A stretch of 64,000 nt of DNA from an uncultured Alphaproteobacteria bacterium (lineage in GTDB: Bacteria; Pseudomonadota; Alphaproteobacteria; Rhodospirillales; Rhodospirillaceae): positions 524,287 to 588,286 of the forward strand of contig LT599022.1 in the NCBI GenBank assembly GCA_900079695.1, in the 5' to 3' direction. The notes beneath the pieces were generated by a model that was not told the origin of the DNA, ran no database searches, and saw only the letters and a program-made list of their open reading frames with translations. Positions 22,044-29,801 of this stretch are shown piece after piece (position 1 is the stretch's first letter; each line of letters begins with the position of its first letter). The position numbers were made by a program, and so were the translations under genes.

Positions 22044-24028
22044 CAATTTTGTATTTTTCCGTTCTCAAGACCGCGATCCAACATCTCGATGAGAAGCGCT
22101 TTTATGATGTGGCGCTCATGTATCTTGAGCAACGCGGCTATCAAGACATCAGTATTGTCGATGGGACCGGGGACGGTGGACGTGACGTGACCTGTTCCCG
22201 AGGCGACCTTCGTATACAGTTGAGCGTCCGCAAAGACTGGGAGGTGAAGATCAACGAGGAGGCGTTGAAGACGCTTCAGGCAGGGAAGCATCACCTAATC
22301 TTCATTACGAACCGGCCAATTGGGCCTGATGTCCGGGAGCGGTTTTTTGCTGATAGTTACAAACAAAAAGGTACTGTTGATGTAAGTCTTATAGATCTAA
22401 GGGAAATTTCGTCAGCCCTTGCTCTGCCTGGGGTCATAAAGCGATCATATGAAGCCCTCGGCATGGCTGTCCCGACCGAGCTTCGCGCAGAGGCGAAAGA
22501 TATAGCAGTTAGCACGGTTCTCTTGTTTTCGCAGGAAGCTCAAGAGCTTCGAGATGAAGTTATCGGAGCCCACCTTCGAGCGCAGATACTGAAGCACCCA
22601 GGGATACAAGAAGGCGACCTGATTGAGAAGGTTTCCGCGGCCGTTCCTGGGGAGAATACGGACCGCGCGGCTAGATCTGCCCTTTCTCGCTTTTTAGTAG
22701 CGGGGCGAATACGAAAAGAGGAAAAGGGGTTTCAATTAAGCGACGCAGAACTCGCGATTATGAGGGCTGCTGAGACGGAGTTTCTTGCCGCTCGTGAAGT
22801 AGACGTGACGGCATTGATGGACGCGACGAGACTGAGCCACGAGGATGCCGAAAGTTTGCTCGACATTGCGCTCGAACTTCTGGTTCGTAACCGTAATTTT
22901 GACGGGGAAGGCCCCGTTGAGATGTCCTTGAATTCGTTTCTTGCTTCACATGGTCTGAGCCGTAGACGTTCTCGTGTTTTTGAGGTTTTGGCCACAACCT
23001 CCAGCGCCCGGATAAAACAGTATGGCTCCACGGTCGATCAGATTTTCTCCACTAATACCTTTGACATTTATCGTGCTCTTGGGCGCCGGACAGACCTCTC
23101 TCTGGTTCTCGACTCGAGCGTCGCTATGCCGTTTGCTTTCGGTCTGGCATTTGGTGGTGCTAGGTCGCGTTATGGCCTAGCCGCAACTGCCTTGAAGCGC
23201 GCATGCGTAGCGCACGGCATCAAGATAACGGTGCCTCGAGTCTACCTTAACGAAATGGCTGCGCACGGCAAAAAAGCGCTCGAATGGCTGGACGTATATA
23301 ATGCTCTGCCGGTCGAAGCGCGCGATCCTCTTCGAGCTTCAGAAAATGCCTATATTAGCCATTACACTCACGTTGCCGACACGCTGTCGCAACAGGGAGA
23401 CGAGATAAGCCTTAGCGAATTCCTAAGCTTCTTTGGAATCTCTCCTGGGAAATCTATGAGTTCAATCGAGAATAGAATTGAGTCGATTCTCGATTCTCAG
23501 GGGGTGGGTATTATTACATTCGATAATATTTATGAAGATATTAAAGAGAAAATCAAAAAAGAGAAGAAATACCACCCGGATGTACTTGTTAATCATGATG
23601 CCGTAGTTGCTACTATGTTAAAAACGGAGGCAGGTAAGGGTTTCATACTTTCGACGTGGGATAACGTCATGATTAATTTGGTGGAGGAAATCGCCCGTGT
23701 CTACGCCGACACACCGGCCCGCGTAATCGACTTCCTGTCTATGGCGGCCGGAGAGCACTTTGAATGCGAACAAAGTTATGAGCTTATGACCACGTTGCTC
23801 TATATAGACGAGCGCAAGGCAGCCCCTCTAGCTCGCACGATCGAGCAGATTCGTTCCGTTGAGCAAGCCTACAAACTCGACAGGTTTATTAGCGATGCGC
23901 GATCTCGCAGAGGGGCTGGGTGGTCGCTGAGCCCCCAAGACATCACGCCATTCATCGATAGGCAGGCTTCGGGTGTTGATCAAGATGTGAATCTTCCTGT
24001 GGAATCTGCGCTCGGATTCAGTCAATAG
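22040..24028 (+). CDS. Predicted two-nuclease cargo protein: Mrr-like PD-(D/E)xK domain, wHTH linker, PIN-like domain
   Basis: 662 residues, A+T-richer than neighbouring phage genes. N-terminal domain (about 20-145): LEQRGYQDISIVDGTGDGGR with Asp49, then LRIQLSVRKDW, like Mrr-type restriction endonucleases. The usual QxK is Gln60-Leu-Ser62, so the lysine may be supplied by Lys65 or Lys70. The middle (about 150-345) is helical with winged-helix-like parts (ARSALSRFLVAGRIRKEEKG). The C-terminal domain (about 352-570) has PIN-like acidic positions: Asp358 (LVLDSSV), Glu405 (YLNEM), Asp520 (VNHDAVV) and Asp541 (LSTWDNVM). The domains are inferred from motifs. Start ATG 22040 has GGGGG too close; TTG 22049 is an alternative. 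Likely anti-phage or toxin cargo. Confidence 0.75.
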   Translation: MTILYFSVLKTAIQHLDEKRFYDVALMYLEQRGYQDISIVDGTGDGGRDVTCSRGDLRIQLSVRKDWEVKINEEALKTLQAGKHHLIFITNRPIGPDVRERFFADSYKQKGTVDVSLIDLREISSALALPGVIKRSYEALGMAVPTELRAEAKDIAVSTVLLFSQEAQELRDEVIGAHLRAQILKHPGIQEGDLIEKVSAAVPGENTDRAARSALSRFLVAGRIRKEEKGFQLSDAELAIMRAAETEFLAAREVDVTALMDATRLSHEDAESLLDIALELLVRNRNFDGEGPVEMSLNSFLASHGLSRRRSRVFEVLATTSSARIKQYGSTVDQIFSTNTFDIYRALGRRTDLSLVLDSSVAMPFAFGLAFGGARSRYGLAATALKRACVAHGIKITVPRVYLNEMAAHGKKALEWLDVYNALPVEARDPLRASENAYISHYTHVADTLSQQGDEISLSEFLSFFGISPGKSMSSIENRIESILDSQGVGIITFDNIYEDIKEKIKKEKKYHPDVLVNHDAVVATMLKTEAGKGFILSTWDNVMINLVEEIARVYADTPARVIDFLSMAAGEHFECEQSYELMTTLLYIDERKAAPLARTIEQIRSVEQAYKLDRFISDARSRRGAGWSLSPQDITPFIDRQASGVDQDVNLPVESALGFSQ

Positions 24029-24160
24029 CCTCCCTAAAATGGCATTGGGATTTTCCATTAAATTTAGAAGGTGATGGAAAATATCGCCCTAAAGGAGCGT
24101 GGCATACCCCCTTCAAATGGATTCCTTGGGCGCAAAGAGGGCAAATACGCGAAGCCATCC

Positions 24161-24652
24161 TCACTTTCTCACATCGCCATTGAAGGCAGAGGTACCTTTC
24201 TTTCCGGACGAGAGCGCGTGCATGAGCTTGTCGCGCACCGACGCAAGGTCTTCGCTATTCAGGCCGAGCAGTTCGCGGGCGGGGTATTTGACCGACGCGC
24301 CGCCGGTTTCCACGGTGTCGACGCCGCCGAAGTGATGTACGGCGGCGAGGCGGGCGGTGCGGCCTGAGTAGCCGATTTTCGCGCCGTTGGCGTCGGCCTG
24401 GACGGTGAGGCGGCGGAGTTCGCGGAGGCCTTGGAGCATCTTCGCGGTTGAGCGCACCTTGCCGTGGCTGTTGCGCTTGCGCGCGGGCCAGGGGGTGCCG
24501 TTCGGCCCGGTCTGGCGGCCGATGCGGCGGGCGTTTCGCTTGCGCACCTCGCGCCCTATCTCGCGGAACAACGCCTTGCGTGCGCCGGGTTCGAGGGCGG
24601 CGAGGGCGGAGGTGAGCCAGCGTTCGACGGGGGCGAAGGGATCGTCGGCCAT
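24161..24652 (-). CDS. S: Tail completion protein S
   Basis: 163 residues of the phage virion morphogenesis (gpS) family: FAPVERWLTSALAALEPGAR, REIGREVRKRNARRIGRQ, GPNGTPWPARK, and a C-terminal KIGYSGRTARLAAVHHFGG. It acts at head-tail joining with R. A diverged copy of its 3' part lies at 21624-21713. The 130 bp between the cargo gene end and this stop codon hold no gene. Confidence 0.93.
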   Translation of the reverse strand: MADDPFAPVERWLTSALAALEPGARKALFREIGREVRKRNARRIGRQTGPNGTPWPARKRNSHGKVRSTAKMLQGLRELRRLTVQADANGAKIGYSGRTARLAAVHHFGGVDTVETGGASVKYPARELLGLNSEDLASVRDKLMHALSSGKKGTSAFNGDVRK

Positions 24653-24658
24653 GGTGCG

Positions 24659-25096
24659 TTACTTCGTCGGCTGCGGGCGGGGAAGGCCGAGGCTCATGGC
24701 GGCAATGTCGATGCCCTCGGCGTCGGGATCGGGGCGCGGCGCGAGGCGGAGGCCTTCGGGCAGGTCTTCGGCGGCGATGGTTTCGGTGAGGTCGATGGCG
24801 AGGGAAACGTCGGCGCTCTTGTGGTCGATGATATCGACGTGGAAGCGGATCGCCTCGTCCACTGAGCCGGGGTTGTCGCGGTGCAGCCATTCGAGGGCGA
24901 CGAACAGCAGGTCTTGCGGCGCGCCCGCGTAGCCGGTGACGATCATGTGGGCGGTGTAGGCGATTTGAAAGGCGCGGTTGCGGTCGCCGCGCGGCGCGTA
25001 GACCGAGCCTTTCTCGGCGAAGGTGAGCAGGTTTTCGGCCTTGATCTTGAGCGGCGCTGCGAGGATCGCGGCGCGCGCGGCGGCGAGCTTCTTCAT
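24659..25096 (-). CDS. R: Tail completion protein R
   Basis: 145 residues of the P2 gpR family: MKKLAAARAAILAAPLKIKA, VYAPRGDRNRAFQIAYTAHM, ALEWLHRDNPGSVDEAIRFH, DIIDHKSADVSLAIDLTE. It is a tail-terminator-type protein needed for tail completion. The order R-S and a 6-bp gap to S match P2. The start ATG overlaps the Rz1 stop (ATGA). Confidence 0.93.
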   Translation of the reverse strand: MKKLAAARAAILAAPLKIKAENLLTFAEKGSVYAPRGDRNRAFQIAYTAHMIVTGYAGAPQDLLFVALEWLHRDNPGSVDEAIRFHVDIIDHKSADVSLAIDLTETIAAEDLPEGLRLAPRPDPDAEGIDIAAMSLGLPRPQPTK

Positions 25097-25410
25097 TCGG
25101 CGGCGTCCTCGATCGGCAGGCGGCAGGTTTCGGTGGCGCGGCCCTCGCGCCAAGCGCGAACGCAGGCGAGGCGGGTTCGGCAGTCTTCCCCCGCCGACCA
25201 CAGGTCGGCGAGGTAATCGGCCACGGCGGCGTCGGAATTGGTGGCGGGCACCGCCGGATCAGGGGCGCACGTCAGCAGCGGGCGTGGCGGCTTCACCTTC
25301 TCCACCCGCGTCTCGATCAGCGGTTCCGGTTTGACGGTGCCGCAAGCCGTCGAGAACAGCGCCAAGGCGAGGGCCAACGGTGCGGCAGGCATCCGGCGGG
25401 ATCGGAGCAT
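25093..25410 (-). CDS. Rz1-like outer-membrane spanin lipoprotein (o-spanin)
   Basis: 105 residues: a signal peptide (PLALALALFSTACG) with a lipobox ending at Cys, then a proline-rich mature part (VKPEPLIETRVEKVKPPRPL) and several Cys. It pairs with the Rz-like protein to fuse inner and outer membranes at the last step of lysis. It begins inside the Rz frame (overlap 25259-25410) in another frame, the classical Rz/Rz1 nesting. It matches P2 lysC in place. Confidence 0.85.
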   Translation of the reverse strand: MLRSRRMPAAPLALALALFSTACGTVKPEPLIETRVEKVKPPRPLLTCAPDPAVPATNSDAAVADYLADLWSAGEDCRTRLACVRAWREGRATETCRLPIEDAAE

Positions 25411-25690
25411 TTCGGGCGGTTTCCTTGAGCTTGGCGACGGTGGCGGCACGCTCGGCGGCGGCTGTGTCGGCGGCTTCGATGGCCGCGAACGCGAGGTTGC
25501 TTTGTAGAACCAAGTCGGTGAAGGATTGGCGGCTCGCGGCGTTGGCTGCATGCGCGGCGGCGAGGGCGTCGGCGGCGATCTTGGCGCGTAGCTCGGCGAT
25601 GGTGCTTTCTTTGGAGGCCAGCAGCGCCGCGCACGCGAGGGCGAGCAGCAGGTAGCGGTTGCGCCAAATTCCGGCGATCACAGCAAGCAT
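25259..25690 (-). CDS. Rz-like inner-membrane spanin (i-spanin)
   Basis: 143 residues: an N-terminal membrane helix (IWRNRYLLLALACAALLA), then a long Ala/Glu/Arg-rich coiled coil (IAELRAKIAADALAAAHAAN, AERAATVAKLKETARN) that would cross the periplasm. Position and nesting with Rz1 correspond to P2 lysB/lysC. Overlaps the endolysin stop by 13 bp. Confidence 0.83.
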   Translation of the reverse strand: MLAVIAGIWRNRYLLLALACAALLASKESTIAELRAKIAADALAAAHAANAASRQSFTDLVLQSNLAFAAIEAADTAAAERAATVAKLKETARNAPIPPDACRTVGPRLGAVLDGLRHRQTGTADRDAGGEGEAATPAADVRP

Positions 25691-26184
25691 AGTTCGCGCT
25701 CCGCCGCGCGGCGTTCCACGATGCCGCCGCAGTTGCTGGCTGCAATCCGGCAATCCTTGCCGCCGCTGAACACCCACCGGGGGAGTTCATCACAAGCGCC
25801 TTGGCGGTCGCCCGCGTTCGCCTTGCGGATCAGGGTGGATTCCCGCGCCTTCTTGCCGCCGCCGACGTGGAAGAACCACGAGGCGAGGGCGGCGCGCATG
25901 GTTTCGGGCATGTCCACCTTCACCGCGCGGTCGAGGTCGGCGAAGGCGATGCCGATATCGGTGGCGAAGAAGGCGGCGCATTGCTCGGGGGTGGCGGTGT
26001 CGCCGGGTTGCACCCCGGCGGTGTGGCCTCGGCAGATCGTCCACTTCGCCGCGCCGTCGCGGAATGCCTTGAGGGTGATTCCCTCATGCTCGGCGATGAA
26101 TTGTTGCGCGATCACCGTGGCCGGGGCACCGGCCAGCACGAGGGCGAGAACCGCCTTGGAGAGGTGCGAGCGAAGGGGCGTCAT
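25678..26184 (-). CDS. Endolysin, GH24 muramidase with a SAR-type N-terminus
   Basis: 168 residues. Catalytic triad of the T4-lysozyme family: Glu34 (AEHEG), Asp43 (AFRDG) and Thr49 (KWTICRG), with the E-x8-D-x5-T spacing exact. The N-terminal helix (AVLALVLAGAPATVIAQQFI) is weakly hydrophobic and Ala/Gly-rich, as in signal-arrest-release endolysins, which are exported by Sec and freed when the membrane is depolarised. It cuts peptidoglycan at lysis. It replaces the unrelated K endolysin of P2. Start overlaps the holin stop. Confidence 0.92.
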   Translation of the reverse strand: MTPLRSHLSKAVLALVLAGAPATVIAQQFIAEHEGITLKAFRDGAAKWTICRGHTAGVQPGDTATPEQCAAFFATDIGIAFADLDRAVKVDMPETMRAALASWFFHVGGGKKARESTLIRKANAGDRQGACDELPRWVFSGGKDCRIAASNCGGIVERRAAERELCLL

Positions 26185-26384
26185 TGCGCCGCGCCCTTGC
26201 CCGAGCGCAGGCGCGCGAAAAACGCGGCGAGCATCGCGCACCACCGGGGGATCAACAGGCCGGTTTGCGCGAGAACGTAGAGGATAGTGACGACGGCCAC
26301 CCACTCGTTGAGGGTCAGACCGGCCCAAATCGCACCGATCCCGGCGGGGGCCATCTTGGCGGCGGCGGTGATTTCTTCCTGCAT
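26181..26384 (-). CDS. Holin (small, single membrane helix)
   Basis: 67 residues: MQEEITAAAKMAPAG, a membrane helix (LNEWVAVVTILYVLAQTGLL) and a basic C-terminus (FFARLRSGKG). The motif TLNEWVxxxTxxYVxxQ is typical of a P2-like phage holin family. It would depolarise the membrane and release the SAR endolysin encoded by the next gene, which overlaps by 4 bp. Confidence 0.82.
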   Translation of the reverse strand: MQEEITAAAKMAPAGIGAIWAGLTLNEWVAVVTILYVLAQTGLLIPRWCAMLAAFFARLRSGKGAAQ

Positions 26385-26386
26385 GG

Positions 26387-26593
26387 TCAGTCCCAAAGGC
26401 TGATGCGCGTTTGCGTGGGGGCGACGCGCTCGGGGAGGATGACGGCGGTGCCGTGGGGCAAGAGCGCCCCGAGGGCGGCAAGGCCGGGATTGGCTTCGAG
26501 GATCGCCGCGACCATGGAGGTGTCGCCGTCGTAACAGCGGGCGGCGATTTGATCGACGGTTTCGGATTGGCGGGCGAGAACGGTGGCGGGCAT
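26387..26593 (-). CDS. X: Tail protein X
   Basis: 68 residues of the gpX family, a small LysM-like protein: RQSETVDQIAARCYDGDTSM, LEANPGLAALGALLPHG and VILPE. It is part of the tail tip and may touch peptidoglycan. Placed between L and the lysis genes as in P2; start overlaps the L stop by 1 bp. Confidence 0.93.
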   Translation of the reverse strand: MPATVLARQSETVDQIAARCYDGDTSMVAAILEANPGLAALGALLPHGTAVILPERVAPTQTRISLWD

Positions 26594-27054
26594 CAAATCA
26601 ACTCCACCACCGTGCGGCGGCGGTCGATCAGGCGGGCAACCGCCTCGTTGGATTGGCGGAGGTAGTCGGCGGCGGTCGCTTCCAGCGTGTCGGCGCGGGC
26701 GTGGCCGGATTTGGTGCTGTCGTAATCGCGGGTGTTGGCGAGCAGTTGCGCGCGGGCGCGGGCGAAGACGGCGGCGCGGTAGAGGATGAGCTTTTCCGAG
26801 ACTTCGCCGTAGGTGCGCGCCGGAACCTCGGCGAGGCTCGCGGCGGTTTGCCGAGCGCGCCATGCGCCGATCGAGGCGTTGACCTCGATCATCGCGGATT
26901 GGATCGCGGCGGCGATGCGGGCGGGGTCGAAGGTATCGCCTTGGCCGGTCTGCGCGTGGAAGTCGGCAAGGTTCAGATCGGGAAACCAGCCATCGTTGGC
27001 AACGGCTTCCGGAGCATCGGCGGCGGGATTGGTCGAGGGGATGAAAGCGGACAT
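26593..27054 (-). CDS. L: Head completion protein L
   Basis: 153 residues of the gpL family: DGWFPDLNLADFHAQTGQGD, ARIAAAIQSAMIEVNASIGAW, RDYDSTKSGHARADTLEATA, DYLRQSNEAVARLIDRRRT. It closes the head after packaging. A gap of about 100 bp to M contains no gene. Confidence 0.93.
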   Translation of the reverse strand: MSAFIPSTNPAADAPEAVANDGWFPDLNLADFHAQTGQGDTFDPARIAAAIQSAMIEVNASIGAWRARQTAASLAEVPARTYGEVSEKLILYRAAVFARARAQLLANTRDYDSTKSGHARADTLEATAADYLRQSNEAVARLIDRRRTVVELI

Positions 27055-27153
27055 GGCGGGCCTTCGGAAAAAAGTGGCGGCGACGGTGGGGTGAGGTTTC
27101 GGTGCCGAAGCGCCTAGCCCATGCCCCGTGCCGTCGCCGCGCCGGGGGGCCTC

Positions 27154-27858
27154 TTAGGAACCGGCCGGGTCGGTCGGTTCGGTCTTTTCGTTCGGCTCCG
27201 CCTTGCCCTGCGCCTTGCGAAGCGCGTTGAGCTTGGTCTTCACCCCGCACCCGGCATCGAGTTCGAGGGCGGAGGCGAGGTGTTCGAGCGCGGCTTCGGG
27301 CGCGGTGGCGGTGAGGATCAGGCCGAGGGCCTTGTGCGCCTTGGCGCGCACTTCGTCCGGCATGTCGCACTCGGCGGTGAGGTCGAGGGCTTCGCGGATC
27401 GGCTCGGGGTTCACCGTGTCGGCGTCGGCGCGGTCGAGTTCGGCGAGTGCCGCGTCGGCGATTTCCTCCACCACCGTGGTCGGCAGGTCGCGGGCGATGA
27501 AATCCGGCATCGCGAGGTCGTGGCGCAGCGCATAGGCGGCGAGGGCGAGCGCGCCCTCGAAATCGCCGGTATCGAGACGCCAGAGCATCACCGTTACCAG
27601 CACGTCGTCCTGCCCGCCCTTGCCCGCCGCCACCACGCCATCGACATAGGCGGTGTATTCGGGGAGGAACGTCGCCTTGGCCGCGATTTTGGCGAGGCGC
27701 GATTTGATCGCCTTAAGCGCCGCGCGGTGCATCGCGATCAGCTTGAGCATTTTGTCGGCCATCGTGCCGGGGGCGGTTGCCCCCGGCACGGCGGTCGGCG
27801 TCGTTTCCGCCTCCCGGGCGGCGCGGATGCGGTCGAAGTGGTTGCGACAGATCGACAT
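27154..27858 (-). CDS. M: Terminase small (endonuclease) subunit M
   Basis: 234 residues from the ATG at 27858, which overlaps the N stop. Landmarks are KMLKLIAMHRAALKAIKSRL, LPEYTAYVDGVVAAGKG, QDDVLVTVMLWRLDTGDFEG and ALRHDLAMPDFIARD. These belong to the P2 gpM terminase family, which recognises and cuts cos with gpP. The C-terminal tail (KAEPNEKTEPTDP) is low complexity. Confidence 0.93.
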   Translation of the reverse strand: MSICRNHFDRIRAAREAETTPTAVPGATAPGTMADKMLKLIAMHRAALKAIKSRLAKIAAKATFLPEYTAYVDGVVAAGKGGQDDVLVTVMLWRLDTGDFEGALALAAYALRHDLAMPDFIARDLPTTVVEEIADAALAELDRADADTVNPEPIREALDLTAECDMPDEVRAKAHKALGLILTATAPEAALEHLASALELDAGCGVKTKLNALRKAQGKAEPNEKTEPTDPAGS

Positions 27859-28874
27859 CAGACCCAGGCCTCCCCGTTCCACGTCAGGATGTTTTCGAGG
27901 AAGGCGCACGCGCCCAAGTCCTCGACTACATACGCCTCGTTGACCGACTGGAAGTCCTCGACCCGGTCGCGCGCCGGGTTCTCCTTCACGAAGCGGCGGC
28001 GGGTGCCGTTCTGGTAGTAGATCGAGAGGTTCGAGGCCTTGGTGATGAGGATCGACTTGGCCGGGAAGAACGGCACGCTCTTGGCGAGCTTGCCGCCCAG
28101 GGTCTTGTTGGCGGTGAGGGTGGCGAGCGCCGCCTTTTCGGTCGGGGCGTCGGTGGCGGCGCTGTTGGTGAGCGCGAGGTATTTGTCGGCGAGCAGGGTG
28201 CGCCCGGTGATCGCGACGATTTCGGAATCGTCCTGATACCAGGGGTCGAGCAGTTCGCCCACGGCATCCTGAACCAGGGCGTCGAGGTTACGCACGTCCG
28301 CCCCCGCCTCGGTGCCGACCTTGAGGCCGGAAAGCACGCGCTCCGGGGCGTCTTCGCGGATGTGCTGGAGCCAGCCGACGTTGACGTCCTGCAACAGCGG
28401 GTTGGCGGCGAGGTCGGTATCCGCCGCCGCCGACGTGCCGTTGAAGCCGATGGTGAGGCGGTCGCGGGCGATCTGGCGGATGATGTGGTCGCGGATACGG
28501 GTCTGGAAGTCCTTGAACTTGGCCCAGATATCCAACTCGTTGTAGGTGATGAAGGTATCGAAGTTGGTCTGCTTGCAGGTGTAGGTGCGGCCGGTCATGT
28601 CGTGGATCGCGCGCGGCTGGCGGTCCTTGGTCTTGGTGTCGGTGCGGCCCGCCGCCGGGGTGCCGATGCCGAGGCCGAGAACCTCGGCGGACTGGTCGTC
28701 GACGCCGACGACGTTGACCTGGGAGAGGAACGCGGCGCTTTCCTGGATGCGGTCTTCGAGGGTCTGCTCGATGGTCGGCGAAACCGCGAACTTCTGTTCC
28801 GGCGAGGCCACGCCGTTGATTTCGGCGAGGTGCTTGAGGTAGGCGGCGTAAAGCACGCGGGTGGCGTTTTTCAT
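27858..28874 (-). CDS. N: Major capsid protein N
   Basis: 338 residues of the P2 gpN family: YAAYLKHLAEINGV, FAVSPTIEQTLEDRIQESAA, LGIGTPAAGRTDT, and the C-terminal RRRFVKENPARDRVEDFQSV with EAYVVEDLGACAFLENI. P2 gpN is N-terminally processed by gpO and forms the HK97-fold shell. Full length. Confidence 0.95.
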   Translation of the reverse strand: MKNATRVLYAAYLKHLAEINGVASPEQKFAVSPTIEQTLEDRIQESAAFLSQVNVVGVDDQSAEVLGLGIGTPAAGRTDTKTKDRQPRAIHDMTGRTYTCKQTNFDTFITYNELDIWAKFKDFQTRIRDHIIRQIARDRLTIGFNGTSAAADTDLAANPLLQDVNVGWLQHIREDAPERVLSGLKVGTEAGADVRNLDALVQDAVGELLDPWYQDDSEIVAITGRTLLADKYLALTNSAATDAPTEKAALATLTANKTLGGKLAKSVPFFPAKSILITKASNLSIYYQNGTRRRFVKENPARDRVEDFQSVNEAYVVEDLGACAFLENILTWNGEAWV

Positions 28875-28877
28875 GGG

Positions 28878-29660
28878 TCAGCAATCCGTGAGGTGGGCGG
28901 AGCCGCCGCTCGCCGGGGTGCGGGGCGGGGCGGCGTCGGTGGTCGAGAGCTTTTCGACCAAGGCGGAGAATTCCGCCTTGTTCGCGGCCACGGCGGCGGC
29001 GATCTCGGCAACGGCGGCGGAGGTGGCGAGGCCCGCGAAGTCGGCGCGGATCGCGGCGACTTCCTCGGCGATGGCGAGCACGCCCGCGTCGGTCTGCGCG
29101 AAGCGGGCGTCATCGCTCTTCGCCTTGCCCGAGAGCAGTTCCTTGACGCGGAAAAGCAGCGAGGGCTTTTCCGGCTCGTCTTCGGTCAGGGCCTCGACCT
29201 CGATCGCCTCCGAGAACAGGTGATCCTTGATCGCGGCGGGGGCTTTGTCCGACTTCACCGCGAAGGTGAGCATCTCGGTGCCGAGGCTCGCGGGGCTGTC
29301 GGTCACGGCCAGACCGGCGAGATACGCCTCGCCGGTTCCGGCGAAATTCGGCTGGATTTCGATGGAGAAGAAAACCTTCTGGCGGGCGGCGCTCAGCTTC
29401 ATCAGGTCTTCGGTGGCGTCGATCTGCGCCAGCAGCACGCGCGCGCCGTCGGCGTCGGTTTCCGTCTTGACCGCGAGAACGTCGCCATAGGCCTTGAAGG
29501 TGCCGTCCGGCATGGTCGAGCGCAGGTGTTCGAGCCAGATGCGCGCCCCGTACTTCTTCGGGTCGTAGTTCGCCGCCATCTGGTCGATTTGCTCGGGGGT
29601 GATCTCGCGCCCGTCGATGGTGCGACCGGATCGCGCGACGCGGAAGAATTTGAGTTTCAT
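28878..29660 (-). CDS. O: Capsid scaffold and protease O
   Basis: 260 residues. The N-terminal half is a serine protease: Asp16 (RTIDGRE), His45 (IWLEHLRS) and Ser99 (KVFFSIEIQ) are spaced like the P2 gpO triad. The C-terminal half is a helical, acidic scaffold (AEEVAAIRADFAGLATSAAV, AANKAEFSALVEKL). It guides shell assembly and matures N and itself. It is divergent from P, with the 27-bp palindrome between them. Confidence 0.93.
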   Translation of the reverse strand: MKLKFFRVARSGRTIDGREITPEQIDQMAANYDPKKYGARIWLEHLRSTMPDGTFKAYGDVLAVKTETDADGARVLLAQIDATEDLMKLSAARQKVFFSIEIQPNFAGTGEAYLAGLAVTDSPASLGTEMLTFAVKSDKAPAAIKDHLFSEAIEVEALTEDEPEKPSLLFRVKELLSGKAKSDDARFAQTDAGVLAIAEEVAAIRADFAGLATSAAVAEIAAAVAANKAEFSALVEKLSTTDAAPPRTPASGGSAHLTDC

Positions 29661-29731
29661 CGGTGTGCCCAGGCTGTGAGGGGTGTTCTCGACAAGCCTG
29701 GGGCGAGGGGGGCGGGCGGCGCAAACGTGCT

Positions 29732-29758
29732 CGGGTTAGATAGCCGCTATCTAACCCG
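29732..29758. promoter_or_regulatory. 27-bp palindrome between the divergent O and P operons (late-promoter element)
   Basis: The arms CGGGTTAGATAG (29732-29743) and CTATCTAACCCG (29747-29758) flank CCG. It is identical in both arms to the element at 20603-20629. The distance to the P start is 43 bp and to the O start 71 bp. In P2 the O and P promoters are divergent and both need Ogr, so a shared symmetric site fits. Binding is not shown by sequence alone. Confidence 0.7.
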
Positions 29759-29801
29759 ATGAGGCGTGCGCGAGAGGGGCGAAGGCCTCCACCCTTGGCG
29801 C

